A stretch of 64,000 bases of DNA from Planomonospora sp. ID67723 (GCF_015711605.1 NZ_JABTEZ010000006.1:310001-374000), one strand, 5' to 3'; shown: positions 51,694 through 60,207, numbered from the stretch's first letter. Made by a program: numbers and translations. Notes: a model not told the origin generated them from the letters alone.

Positions 51694-52311
51694 TCAGGGC
51701 AGGAGCCCTTCGGGCTTCTCCTGCGGGTCGCCGCCTCCTGTGCGGTGCAGGAGCAGGGCGACGACGGACTCGACGTACCCGGCGGTTGCGCCGGGGCTGT
51801 CGATGGGCAGTGCGCCCGGCAGGCGGGCCATCATCTCGATGAGCCCGACATAGGCGGTGTGCGCCAGCGCCGCGCGGTGGACGGCTTCGGTCCGGGGGAA
51901 CCCGACCTGCTCGAACAGCGAGACCAGGTACTGGACGCGCCGCTGCATCACCCGTCGCACGACGGCGGCCACCGGCTCGTGTCCGGCCGACGCCATGATG
52001 TTGGTCTCGCTCAGGTTCTGGCCGGCGCGGCGGGCCGCCTGGGTCAGCAATCTCCGCAGCCGCGCCTCGGGATCCGGCTCGGTCTCCAGGGTGCTGATCG
52101 CGGCCTCGGTGGAGCGCTGTTCCCACAGCGTCAGCGCGGCGGACACGAGTGCCTCGCGGTTGGCGTAGTGGGCGTAGAAGCTTCCCTTGGTGGTGCCGAG
52201 GCGGACGGCCAGCGGCTCGATGGCGACGGCCGCCACCCCGCCGGTGCCGAGCGCTTCGAGGGCCGCCTCCGCCCAGTCGTGGGCGGACAACCGCCGACGT
52301 CTGGAGGTCAC
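51694..52311 (-). CDS. TetR-family transcriptional regulator
   Basis: The 205-aa protein starts at GTG 52311 (VTSRRRRLSAHDWAEAALEA). It has the TetR helix-turn-helix AVAIEPLAVRLGTTKGSFYA with HYANREALVSAALTLWE after it. The C-terminal ligand domain is helical (VQYLVSLFEQVGFPRTEAVH). It is divergent from the SRPBCC gene, and two palindromes lie between the starts, so it most likely represses both. Ligand unknown. Confidence 0.9.
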   Translation of the reverse strand: MTSRRRRLSAHDWAEAALEALGTGGVAAVAIEPLAVRLGTTKGSFYAHYANREALVSAALTLWEQRSTEAAISTLETEPDPEARLRRLLTQAARRAGQNLSETNIMASAGHEPVAAVVRRVMQRRVQYLVSLFEQVGFPRTEAVHRAALAHTAYVGLIEMMARLPGALPIDSPGATAGYVESVVALLLHRTGGGDPQEKPEGLLP

Positions 52312-52315
52312 GACA

Positions 52316-52345
52316 ATACGGTACCGTATGAATACGCCACCGTAT
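52316..52345. promoter_or_regulatory. Two TetR-type palindromic operators
   Basis: ATACGGTACCGTAT (52316-52329) is a perfect 14-bp palindrome; ATACGCCACCGTAT (52332-52345) is a one-mismatch-pair copy 16 bp on. They sit immediately upstream of the tetR start and of the ribosome site of the SRPBCC gene. Confidence 0.75.
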
Positions 52346-52356
52346 GGAGGATTCGG

Positions 52357-52845
52357 ATGCGCAACATCCAGCACCGGCTCATCGACGCGCCCGCTGAGCG
52401 CCTGAGCACACTGCTGGACCGGCTGGGAACCGACGGCGACCGGCTCTGGCCGAAACCGGCGTGGCCGCCTCTCATCCTCGACGCGGGCCTGACTCCCGGC
52501 TCGCGCGGCGGTCACGGCCCGATCCGCTACAGCGTCACCGACTACGAACCTGGCCGCCGCGTCCGCCTGGCCTTCGATCCGGCTACGGGAATCGACGGCT
52601 ACCACGAACTCCTCGTCACCGCCGAAGGCCCGGAGCGCTGCCGCCTCACCCACACGCTCACCGGCACCGCGCAGGGCCGCATGAGGATGCTGTGGCCACT
52701 GGTGATCCGCTGGATGCACGAGGCGCTGATGCACGACCTCTTCGACAACGCCGAACGCATCGCGGCCGGCCGCCTCAGCCGCCGTCCCGCACGCTGGTCG
52801 TTGTGGGTGCGTCTGCTGCGGCGAGCGCGGGGGGCTTCCCGGTGA
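52357..52845 (+). CDS. SRPBCC-family (polyketide cyclase-like) protein
   Basis: The 162-aa protein starts MRNIQHRLIDAPAERLSTLL after a GGAGG. It shows a Bet v 1-like sequence: HGPIRYSVTDYEPGRRVRLA, then GYHELLVTAEGPERCRLTHT, then a long C-terminal helix LVIRWMHEALMHDLFDNAER. Such proteins bind hydrophobic ligands. It is divergently paired with a TetR repressor, which probably senses the related compound. No partner enzyme is downstream. Confidence 0.8.
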   Translation: MRNIQHRLIDAPAERLSTLLDRLGTDGDRLWPKPAWPPLILDAGLTPGSRGGHGPIRYSVTDYEPGRRVRLAFDPATGIDGYHELLVTAEGPERCRLTHTLTGTAQGRMRMLWPLVIRWMHEALMHDLFDNAERIAAGRLSRRPARWSLWVRLLRRARGASR

Positions 52846-53013
52846 ACGCGCATGTCTCGCGGGCGGTCCGCTCCGCGTCGCGGACTCCGTCATCGCCGCC
52901 GGGGGCCGGCTGCGGGTGGCCGCGGGAACGGCGGGACCCGTCCGGAGCCGTGGGCGCGGGACGAGAACGGCGGGCCCCCATCGAGCCGCTCGCCCCGCCG
53001 ACGGGGAGGAGCG

Positions 53014-53979
53014 TCAGCCGGCCTCGGATCGGCCCTGCCGCCAATAGCCCATGAACGCCACCGACGAGCGGTCGATCCCCGCCTCCTGCACCAGGAGGCG
53101 GCGCAGCGCCTTGACCACCCCGGCCTCCCCGGCCAGCCAGGCGTAGAACCCGTCGCCGCCGTGGGAGACCGGCTCGGGCACCTCCCAGAGGATCTCGGCG
53201 TCCACGTCGACGTCCTCCAGCGGGCCGGCCGCACCGCCGGACGCCTGGAGCCCGGAGAGGGCCTCCCGTACGGCGGGCACGAGCAGCTCGCCGTGGCGGG
53301 CCCCCTCGCGGGGCAGCCAGGCGACCTCGACCCCCGGCGGGACGCTGAGCGGGAGCGCGTCGGCGGCCTGCGGAACCTCCAGCAGCACCCGGGCCCGCAC
53401 GTCCCCGGAGAGGGACTCGGCGATCGCGGCGATCGCCGGGACCGCGGTCTCGTCACCGGCCAGCAGCAGGCGGGCCGCCCCGGGCGGGGGAGCCCACTCC
53501 TGGCCGCCCGTCGGGCCATGGCAGGCGGCGTTGGGGCCGACCACGACGACCCGGTCACCGGGGGCGGCGTAGGTCGCCCAGCGGGAGGCGGGGCTGATGT
53601 CGCCGTGGAGGACGAAGTCCACGTCGAGCTCGCGCGGCGCCTGCCGCAGGGCGCGCACGGTATAGGTGCGGATCGGGTTGCGCAGCGCCTCCGGCAGCGC
53701 CCGCCACCGCAGGTACCAGTCGGCGCCGTCGCCGAGCGGGGTGAAGGTGCCGTCGGCCAGCGGGAGGATCACCTTGATCCGCTGGTCGAAGCCGTTGTCG
53801 GCGAAGCCGGCCAGGTCGTCGCCGGTGAAGGTGACCCGCACGAAGCTCGGGCTGAGCCGCGACGTCCGCAGGACCTGCAGGTGGAAGGGGCGGTAGGCGG
53901 GGATCTCCGCCGCCTCCTGCGCGGCGCCTTCGGCGGCCCGCTCCAGGGTCTGCTCGCTGCTCACGATGACTGCTTTCAC
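53014..53979 (-). CDS. Siderophore-interacting protein (ferric-siderophore reductase)
   Basis: The 321-aa flavoprotein has the SIP family layout. An FAD-binding barrel contains SPSFVRVTFTGDDLAGFADN, NPIRTYTVRALRQAPRELDV and DFVLHGDISPASRWATYAAP. A NAD(P)H domain contains LLLAGDETAVPAIAAIAESL and FYAWLAGEAGVVKALRRLLV. It reduces Fe3+-siderophores in the cytoplasm to release iron. An IdeR/DmdR-type iron box (54004-54022) lies 25 bp upstream of ATG 53979, so it should be induced by iron starvation. Confidence 0.92.
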   Translation of the reverse strand: MKAVIVSSEQTLERAAEGAAQEAAEIPAYRPFHLQVLRTSRLSPSFVRVTFTGDDLAGFADNGFDQRIKVILPLADGTFTPLGDGADWYLRWRALPEALRNPIRTYTVRALRQAPRELDVDFVLHGDISPASRWATYAAPGDRVVVVGPNAACHGPTGGQEWAPPPGAARLLLAGDETAVPAIAAIAESLSGDVRARVLLEVPQAADALPLSVPPGVEVAWLPREGARHGELLVPAVREALSGLQASGGAAGPLEDVDVDAEILWEVPEPVSHGGDGFYAWLAGEAGVVKALRRLLVQEAGIDRSSVAFMGYWRQGRSEAG

Positions 53980-54003
53980 TCGGAGATGCCGGTGAGAGCA
54001 ACT

Positions 54004-54022
54004 TAGCTTTGCCTATCCTAAT
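54004..54022 (-). promoter_or_regulatory. Iron box (IdeR/DmdR1-type)
   Basis: The minus strand reads TTAGGATAGGCAAAGCTAA, matching 16 of 19 positions of the IdeR/DmdR consensus TTAGGTTAGGCTAACCTAA. It lies just before the siderophore-interacting protein gene and overlaps the stop codon of the CHAP gene (54018-54020). Confidence 0.85.
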
Positions 54023-54836
54023 TAATCAACTCGGGAGGGGCGGGGGAACCCGTGCGGTCCTTCCCGGTTCCGGAGCCCCTGCGGGTCTCCTCGGCGCTCG
54101 CGGATCCGCCCGGGACGCGGGGCCGCTGGGCCCGCTGCGCGTGCCTGCGATGCCTGCCGCCGCCCGGGGGGCGGGGCTGCCAGCGGGCCACGAGGAAGGT
54201 CCAGCCCAGGACGAGGGCGATCAGCGTCCCCAGCGGCCCGGGTTCCAGGAGCGGGAACGTCCCCCCGGGGTTGTACAGGGTCAGTGAGACCGAGTCGGCG
54301 GCGGGAGAGGAGTGCACCTCCACCGCCTTCGGGCCGGGCTCCCGCACCTCCTGGGCGGAGCTCTGTGAGAGGCGCTCCTTGATCTGGCGCGGCAGGCCGT
54401 AGCCGACGACGTCGCTTTCGTCGCGGACCTTGCGCTTGAGCCAGACCCGGTCGACGTTGGCCTCGATGGTGTGGATCGTTCCACCCTCGACCCGCTCGAC
54501 GACGCCGACGTGGTCGATGCCCTTGATGTCCTCGCCCCCGGCCCAGTCGAAGAAGACCAGTGCTCCCGGCTCCGGCGTGCTGGACCAGGCGCCCTGGGTC
54601 TCGAACCAGCGGGCGTGGGAGGGAGTCCAGGCGAACTGGCCGACGTACTGCTCGACCCCCGCCCGCTCCGCCGCCCAGGCGATGAACATGTCGCACCAGG
54701 GGGCCGTCCGGTACTGGGCGTCCTGGACGACCTCGGTGGAGTACCACTCGCCGAACTTGGTGTGCTGTCCGGGGCGCTCCCGGTATCCGAGCTCCGCCAC
54801 CATGACCTTCAGCAGATCGTCGCCGATCGGATCCAT
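54018..54836 (-). CDS. CHAP-domain cysteine peptidase/amidase with C-terminal membrane helix
   Basis: The 272-aa protein has a CHAP domain at about 5-150. The catalytic Cys48 lies in TAPWCDMFIAWAAER and His109 in KGIDHVGVVERVEGG, with a polar TIEAN following. CHAP enzymes cut peptidoglycan. No N-terminal signal is present, but a helix at about 201-218 (GTLIALVLGWTFLVARW) anchors it, followed by a basic Gly/Arg-rich tail. Topology would need the CHAP domain outside, as a type III-like or tail-anchored protein; this is unusual. ATG 54836. No gene lies in the 340 bp upstream. Confidence 0.8.
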   Translation of the reverse strand: MDPIGDDLLKVMVAELGYRERPGQHTKFGEWYSTEVVQDAQYRTAPWCDMFIAWAAERAGVEQYVGQFAWTPSHARWFETQGAWSSTPEPGALVFFDWAGGEDIKGIDHVGVVERVEGGTIHTIEANVDRVWLKRKVRDESDVVGYGLPRQIKERLSQSSAQEVREPGPKAVEVHSSPAADSVSLTLYNPGGTFPLLEPGPLGTLIALVLGWTFLVARWQPRPPGGGRHRRHAQRAQRPRVPGGSASAEETRRGSGTGKDRTGSPAPPELIN

Positions 54837-55177
54837 GGCCGTCCGCCGCTCCGTCCCCTCGCCTCCGCCCTTCAGCGAAGGGGGTGGTCACCGTCCGATA
54901 ACGCCGAACTTTATTCAGATAAACGTGGATAAGAAGGGCGATTAGGTTATGAATGCCGGATTCGATGGATGGCGAGACCTGGAGCGCCCCGTCGTCTACG
55001 ATGTGCCGCCCTCGCCGGGCGCCTCTTGCTCCCAGGCGCCTGCCGGGTAAAAGGGCAGGGCCGCCGTCTCGGCGTGCGCCCACCGCAACCGATGCATGCC
55101 GACCACCTGCACCGGAACCCGCTGCGCCCTGGTCGAATAACATCTACCGACACCACGCGACGGGGACGGGTTTTCTG
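54837..55177. other. Divergent intergenic region, nothing specific
   Basis: About 340 bp between the CHAP gene and the hypothetical gene at 55178. The stretch 54890-54960 is AT-rich and probably holds promoters. No operator or gene was recognised. Confidence 0.4.
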
Positions 55178-55627
55178 ATGTTCGACGACAAGACGCAGGA
55201 GACCCTGCGCCGCCTGCTGGATCTCGCCGGACACGCCGCGACCCCACAGCCGGAGCGAGCCCTGGCCCTGGCCCGGGTACGTGCGCTGATCATGGTCCCG
55301 GAGGACGACGCCCGCCGCGCCCCGGTGACCCCGGCGATGGAGGCCGGCATCCTCCAGAAGATCAAGCCGCTGACCCGCCGGGTCGACGAGGAACTGGTCG
55401 AGGAGGTCCACGGCGACCTCTACGCCTTCAGCACCCGCTACCGCGTGATCGGCGAGGTCGCCGAGGAGATGACCCGCGTGCTCGAACGCTGGAGCACCGC
55501 CGTCCCCGCCAAGCGCCCCCGTCACGAGGAGGCCGTCCGCGTCGCCGCCGCCAAGCTCGCCTACCTCCTGCAGCGCCGCGACCTGTTCCGCTCGTCGCGG
55601 TGGAAGGGCGGATCCCGGCCCCGTTGA
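55178..55627 (+). CDS. Hypothetical protein (149 aa)
   Basis: ATG 55178 begins MFDDKTQETLRRLLDLAGHA. The protein is almost entirely helical and charged (EEVHGDLYAFSTRYRVIGEV, then RHEEAVRVAAAKLAYLLQRR), ending in a basic tail. It may bind nucleic acid or membranes. The frame upstream to 54953 lacks protein-like composition. No known family recognised. Convergent with the epoxide-hydrolase-like gene. Confidence 0.55.
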   Translation: MFDDKTQETLRRLLDLAGHAATPQPERALALARVRALIMVPEDDARRAPVTPAMEAGILQKIKPLTRRVDEELVEEVHGDLYAFSTRYRVIGEVAEEMTRVLERWSTAVPAKRPRHEEAVRVAAAKLAYLLQRRDLFRSSRWKGGSRPR

Positions 55628-55644
55628 CGTCGAGCGCCCGCGGA

Positions 55645-56511
55645 TCAGGCGGTCCGCCCGTCCGCGACGGCGTGTTCGACGTGCTCGGCCACCAGCCGGG
55701 CCAGCAGGGCGGGGTGGGTCGCCGGGAGCCAGTGCCGGGCGCGTACCCGGCGGACCCGTGCTCCCGGTGCCCACCGGAGGGCGGTCTCGGCGGCCTCCGG
55801 CGTGACGTAGGCGTCCCGGGCCGGGATCACGAGCTGCACCGGGACCCCGGTGCGCCGCTCCAGCGGGCGGCGCAGGCGCGGGCGGACGTTGGCCCGGTAG
55901 AGTTCCAGGCCCGCCACCGCGTCGTGCCGGGAGGAGGGGCGGTGCCGCTCGGCGAGGGAGAGCAGCAGCCCGCCGAGCCCGGACCGCCAGGCCAGCTCCG
56001 GCAGGAGCGGCAACCGGAAGAACCCGATGTACCACGACGACAGCACCTGCCGGAGGGTCCGCAGGGGGCTCGCCTCCCGCATCCAGTGGCCCACGTGGTC
56101 GAGGGACGGCCCTGAGACCGAGGTGTAGGAGGCGAAGCGGTCCGGCGCCGTGCACACCGCCTCCCAGCCCTGGATGGATCCCCAGTCGTGCCCGACCAGG
56201 TGCACCGGCTCGCCGGGGCGCACCGCGTCGGCCACCGCCCGCAGGTCGGAGACCAGACGGGAGAGGACGTACGGCTCCCGTCCGCGCGGCCGGTCGGAGG
56301 CCCCCGCCCCCCGGACGTCGTAGGCCACCACGTGGAAGCGCCCGGCGAGTTCCGCCGCGACCCCCTCCCAGATCCGGTGGTCGTCGGGATAGCCGTGCAC
56401 CAGGACCACGGTCGGCCGCGCCGGGTCGCCCCGCTCGTATACGGCCAGGCCGACGCCGTCGCCCTCGACCCGTCGCGCGGCCACGGGCTTCTCCGGAATT
56501 TTATTAGACAT
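55645..56511 (-). CDS. Epoxide-hydrolase-like alpha/beta hydrolase
   Basis: The 288-aa protein has an HGYPDDHRIWEGV oxyanion region (39-51), YDVRGAGASDRP (64-75) and the nucleophile elbow VHLVGHDWGSIQGWE. There Asp109 replaces Ser, the mark of epoxide hydrolases and haloalkane dehalogenases. The helical cap follows and the catalytic His is in RARHWLPATHP. It resembles the hydrolase half of actinobacterial EphD. Start at ATG 56511 (MSNKIPEKPVAARR). Divergent from a P450 gene, which suggests a shared oxidation-hydrolysis route. Confidence 0.85.
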   Translation of the reverse strand: MSNKIPEKPVAARRVEGDGVGLAVYERGDPARPTVVLVHGYPDDHRIWEGVAAELAGRFHVVAYDVRGAGASDRPRGREPYVLSRLVSDLRAVADAVRPGEPVHLVGHDWGSIQGWEAVCTAPDRFASYTSVSGPSLDHVGHWMREASPLRTLRQVLSSWYIGFFRLPLLPELAWRSGLGGLLLSLAERHRPSSRHDAVAGLELYRANVRPRLRRPLERRTGVPVQLVIPARDAYVTPEAAETALRWAPGARVRRVRARHWLPATHPALLARLVAEHVEHAVADGRTA

Positions 56512-56620
56512 TATGTCAATAATGCGACCGCCCGGCACGCCGGTCAAGAGCGCGGAGGGCGGAACCGAGGGTGATGTCCCGTTGTGTGGGCCCGATGTTC
56601 CCGGGTACGGATCTCGCGTG

Positions 56621-56655
56621 TCGCATTCAAGGTGATGTATCGCATTCAAGGTGAT
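56621..56655 (+). promoter_or_regulatory. Two direct repeats upstream of the P450
   Basis: TCGCATTCAAGGTGAT occurs at 56621-56636 and again at 56640-56655, 19 bp apart and identical. The second ends 11 bp before the P450 start. They are candidate regulator sites. On the other side GACAT-T-ATGTC (near 56506-56516) sits over the hydrolase start. Confidence 0.6.
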
Positions 56656-56666
56656 AAGGGGGAGAT

Positions 56667-58046
56667 GTGGGACGTATTGCTCGAGCATCGGTGGTGGACA
56701 GCCTGCGGCTGGGGGCGACGGTCCTGGCGCCCGTGCTGGCCCAGGGCGTCATCCTGCGGCGGCCTCGCATGACGGCCCTGGCGCAGGCCCTGGACGCCGA
56801 CCGCCGGGCCGTACGCCTGCTGCACCGGATGCGCACCAAGTACGGCGGCGGGCCGCTGCTGGTGCGCATCCCGCTCCGGCCCCTGGCCCTCGTCCTCACC
56901 CCCGAGGACGTGCGGCGGGTGCTGACCGACACTCCCGAGCCGTTCGCCACCGACAACCGGGAGAAGCGGGCCGCGCTCGGTCACTTCGAGCCGGACGCGG
57001 TGCTGGTCTCGCACGGACGGCTGCGCGAGGACCGGCGGCGCTTCAACGAGACCGTCCTGGACAGCGGGCGGATCGTGCACCGGCTCTCGGACACCTTCCA
57101 GGCCGTGATCCGGGAGGAGGTCGGGCCGCTGGCGCAGGCGCCGACCCTGACCTGGGCGGAGTTCGCCCCCGCCTGGTGGCGCGCCGTGCGGCGGATCGTG
57201 CTGGGCGACGGCGCCCGCGACGACACCGAGCTCACCGACCTGCTCAACCGGCTGCGGGCCGACGCCAACTGGTCCTACGCCCGTCCTCGGCGGAGCGGGA
57301 CGTACCGGCGTTTCACCTCCCGCCTCCGCATCCACCTCGACCGGGCCGAACCGGGCAGCCTGGCCGCCCTCGTGGCGCAGGCCCCCGTCTCGGAGCGGAC
57401 CCGCCCGGAAGGTCAGGTGCCGCACTGGCTGTTCGCCTTCGACGCCGCGGGGATCGCGCTCTTCCGCGCACTGGCCCTGCTGGCGGTCCACCCGGAGCAC
57501 GAGGACAGCGCCCGCGCCGAGACGGGCGGTCCGTCCGGCGAAGCGGGCCCCCCGGCCGAGAGGCCGTTCCTGCGCGCCTGCGTCCAGGAGTCGGTGCGGC
57601 TCTGGCCGACCACGCTGGCGATCCTGCGCGACAGCACCTCGGCCACGCACTGGGACGGTGGGACGCTGCCGAGGCAGACCCCGTTCCTGATCTTCAGCGC
57701 GTTCGTCAACCGGGACGAGGAGAGCGACCCGTCGGCCAACCGGTTCACCCCGCACATCTGGCTGAACGGCACCGCCGCCGACCGCTGGTCGATCGTCCCC
57801 TTCAGCCGGGGCGGGGCGCGGTGCGCGGGTGAGAACCTGGTCCTGGACGTCACCACGGGCACCCTCGCCGCGCTGCTCGCGAGAGGTCGTTTCCGGGTCG
57901 AGTCCCCGGGGTCGCTCGCATCCGACCGTGACCTGCCGTACTCACTCGACCACTTCACCCTGCGTTTCGCCGTCCGGCAGGTCGAACCGGTCGAGGGGCT
58001 TGGTGGCCGGTCCCTGCAGGACCGAGCCGTCCACGCCGAACCGTGA
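56667..58046 (+). CDS. Cytochrome P450 (459 aa, class with long N-terminus)
   Basis: The haem motif is PFSRGGARCAGENL with Cys386 and the ExxR motif is ESVR (308-311, in QESVRLWPTT). The I-helix region LFAFDAAGIALFRALALL lacks the usual Thr after Gly, so oxygen activation may be unusual. It is longer than typical soluble bacterial P450s and begins with a hydrophobic stretch (SLRLGATVLAPVLAQGVIL) that might touch the membrane. The start is GTG 56667 with GGGGGAG upstream. Its last 105 bp overlap the convergent Rieske oxidoreductase gene. Two identical 16-bp repeats precede it. Confidence 0.88.
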   Translation: MGRIARASVVDSLRLGATVLAPVLAQGVILRRPRMTALAQALDADRRAVRLLHRMRTKYGGGPLLVRIPLRPLALVLTPEDVRRVLTDTPEPFATDNREKRAALGHFEPDAVLVSHGRLREDRRRFNETVLDSGRIVHRLSDTFQAVIREEVGPLAQAPTLTWAEFAPAWWRAVRRIVLGDGARDDTELTDLLNRLRADANWSYARPRRSGTYRRFTSRLRIHLDRAEPGSLAALVAQAPVSERTRPEGQVPHWLFAFDAAGIALFRALALLAVHPEHEDSARAETGGPSGEAGPPAERPFLRACVQESVRLWPTTLAILRDSTSATHWDGGTLPRQTPFLIFSAFVNRDEESDPSANRFTPHIWLNGTAADRWSIVPFSRGGARCAGENLVLDVTTGTLAALLARGRFRVESPGSLASDRDLPYSLDHFTLRFAVRQVEPVEGLGGRSLQDRAVHAEP

Positions 58047-59480
58047 GCCGTGGCAGGGGCACTCCCAGGTGTGCTCGGCGTCGTTGAAACCCACCACGCA
58101 TCCCAGGTGGGTGCAGATCGCCGAGACGGCGTGCACCCGGCCGTCCTCGTCGCGGTAGACCGCGCAGCGCTTCCCGCCCACCTTGAGGATCGCGCCCTGG
58201 CCGCGGCCGAGCCGCCCCACCTCGTCGGCAGGGCCGGCGCCCAGCCGGTCCCCGACGAAGTGCGCCGCGACGGAGGCCTGCATCTTCAGCGCCGGACCCG
58301 CCTCCCGGAGGGGGTGCAGCCGCCGTGGATCGTACAGCCGGGCCCAGGGCAGCTCCCGTCCGGCGATCAGCTCGGCGATCAGCAGGCCCGACATGACGCC
58401 GTTGCTCATGCCCCAGCCGCCGAAGCCGGTGGCGACGTAGGCGTGCCGGGCGCCGGGGTGCAGCGGGCCGACGAAGGGCAGGCCGTCGGTGGTGCTGTTG
58501 TCCTGGGCCGCCCAGCGGTAGGCGATGTCGGTCGCGCCGAACCGCTCGGCGGTCCACGCGGCCAGCCGCTCGAAGCGCTCTTCCACCCCGCCGGAACCGG
58601 GCTTGAACGGTTCGCCGGTGACGATGAGCAACCGCCGCCCCTGCCCGTACGGCGCCGTGCGGACCGAGCGCGTGTTCTGCTCGGAGGTGATGAACATGCC
58701 GCCGGGGTCGCGTCCTGCAGGGACGTCCGCGGCGACCACCAGCTCGCGCCGGGGCTCCATCCTGGTGAACAGCAGGGCCCGGTCGAAGACGGGGTAGTGG
58801 GTCGCGACGACGACGTCCCGGGCCGTGACCGTCACCCCGCCGGAGGTCCGCAGCCGGCACGGCTCGCCCTCGTCGAGCGCCACGACACGGCTGTCCTCGA
58901 AGACGAGCACGCCCCGGGAGGTCATCGCCTCGACGAGGCCGAGGAGGTACTTGCGCGGGTGGAACTGGGCCTGGCCGTCGACCCGGACCGCCCCGGTGAT
59001 CGGGAAGGGCAACGGTGACTCGGTCGTGAACGAGGCGGGCAGCCCCGCCTCCGCCGCGGCCTCCGCCTCGGCGCGGAGCTCCGCGGTCCCGTCGGCCGAC
59101 TCGGAGTAGGTGAACGCGGGAACCCGCTCCAGCTCGCAGTCGATCCCGAGCTCGGCGGCGGTCAGCGCCACGTGCTCGATCGCCTCCTGCTGGGAGTGGG
59201 CGTAGAGCCGGGCCGCGTCGGCCCCGGCCGACTTGCTCAGCTTCGCGTAGATCATGGTGTGCTGGGCCGAGAGTTTGGCCGTGGTGTGCCCGGTGACCCC
59301 TTCCGTCACCCGCCCGGCCTCCAGCACCGCCACCGACCGCCCCGCCCGGGTGAGCTCCCAGGCCGTGCTCAGCCCGGCGATCCCCGCGCCGACCACGGCC
59401 ACGTCGACCTCGATGTCCCCGGTGAGCGCCGGGTACGGCTGGCCCGCCGCGGAGTCGATCCAGAAAGATTGCGTCGTCAT
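57942..59480 (-). CDS. FAD-dependent oxidoreductase with C-terminal Rieske domain
   Basis: The 512-aa protein has a DAO-type FAD domain (VDVAVVGAGIAGLSTAWELT, GxGxxG near residues 31-36) over about 1-380. A linker follows, then a Rieske [2Fe-2S] domain (about 415-505) with CTHLGCVVGFNDAEHTWECP and PCHGSRFGVDGSVLQGPATK. Ligands are CxH and CxxH. It oxidises an amine or similar substrate and passes electrons through the cluster. No signal peptide. ATG 59480. This fusion is common in actinobacteria and bacilli; the substrate is unknown. Confidence 0.93.
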   Translation of the reverse strand: MTTQSFWIDSAAGQPYPALTGDIEVDVAVVGAGIAGLSTAWELTRAGRSVAVLEAGRVTEGVTGHTTAKLSAQHTMIYAKLSKSAGADAARLYAHSQQEAIEHVALTAAELGIDCELERVPAFTYSESADGTAELRAEAEAAAEAGLPASFTTESPLPFPITGAVRVDGQAQFHPRKYLLGLVEAMTSRGVLVFEDSRVVALDEGEPCRLRTSGGVTVTARDVVVATHYPVFDRALLFTRMEPRRELVVAADVPAGRDPGGMFITSEQNTRSVRTAPYGQGRRLLIVTGEPFKPGSGGVEERFERLAAWTAERFGATDIAYRWAAQDNSTTDGLPFVGPLHPGARHAYVATGFGGWGMSNGVMSGLLIAELIAGRELPWARLYDPRRLHPLREAGPALKMQASVAAHFVGDRLGAGPADEVGRLGRGQGAILKVGGKRCAVYRDEDGRVHAVSAICTHLGCVVGFNDAEHTWECPCHGSRFGVDGSVLQGPATKPLDRFDLPDGETQGEVVE

Positions 59481-59599
59481 GGCCTGTCCCTGCCCGGACG
59501 ACGGGACATCTCACCCGGGGATCTCGCTCCGCGCGGCGGGAGACCGGGGCCGCGGGCCGCGGGCCCCCGCCGGAGACCCGCGAATAACCGGTTGTCCGC

Positions 59600-59890
59600 C
59601 GGGCGGACCGCCTGTACGACCCGACGGCGGGCGCCGTCCGGGTGGGGGACCTGGACCTGCGCGAGACCGAGGCCGCGTCGGTCCGGGCAAGGATCGGCGT
59701 CGTCACCCAGGACGTGCAGGTGTTCGCCGCCACCGTCCGGGACAACCTCACGCTGTTCCGGCCGGAGCCCGGCGACGAGCGCCTGCGGGCCGTGCTCGCC
59801 GAGGCCGGGCTGCTGGAGACCCGTCCGGAGATGCGGCGGCTGTGGTCGCTCCACCCGCTGGACGAGCAGGGGCCGGTACCGGGGTGTCCG
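59600..59890 (+). pseudogene. Fragment of an ABC exporter ATPase
   Basis: The plus strand encodes RLYDPTAGAVRVGDLDLRET, then RARIGVVTQDVQVFAATVRD and NLTLFRPEPGDERLRAVLAE. This is the part between Walker A and the signature motif (Q-loop VTQDVQVF) of an ABC transporter fused to a membrane domain. Walker A is lost upstream and the signature and Walker B downstream. No start or partner gene is present. Confidence 0.65.
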
Positions 59891-59975
59891 TCTCATCGAG
59901 GACCTGCTGCTCAGAAGTGATTGAACCTGTGCCCCTCAACGCAAAAACAAACAAGGAATCACAAGCCTCGCTTCT

Positions 59976-60174
59976 AGCTGGTATAGACCAGTTTTATGAA
60001 TGGGGGTGCGATGTTGCGAAACTGATACCGCCCGGTATGGACCAATCGACTGCCGCCGCCTAGCGTGGTCCGCATCACAGAGGCTCAGGTCTCTCAGTCG
60101 AAGCTCTGAACGGCTGTATCGCAGAAACATCACGGGCCGAGACGTCTCTCGGCATCCCAACTGGTACGGACCAG
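59976..60174 (+). promoter_or_regulatory. Three DasR-like operator sites
   Basis: CTGGTATAGACCAG (59978-59991), CCGGTATGGACC (60032-60043) and CTGGTACGGACCAG (60161-60174) match the DasR/GntR dre consensus CTGGTCTAGACCAG. The last one lies 34 bp upstream of the binding-protein start and near TATGGC/TATAGC -10-like sequences. Confidence 0.7.
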
Positions 60175-60207
60175 TATGGCCCGTATAGCGATCAAGGTGG
60201 TAGTCAC

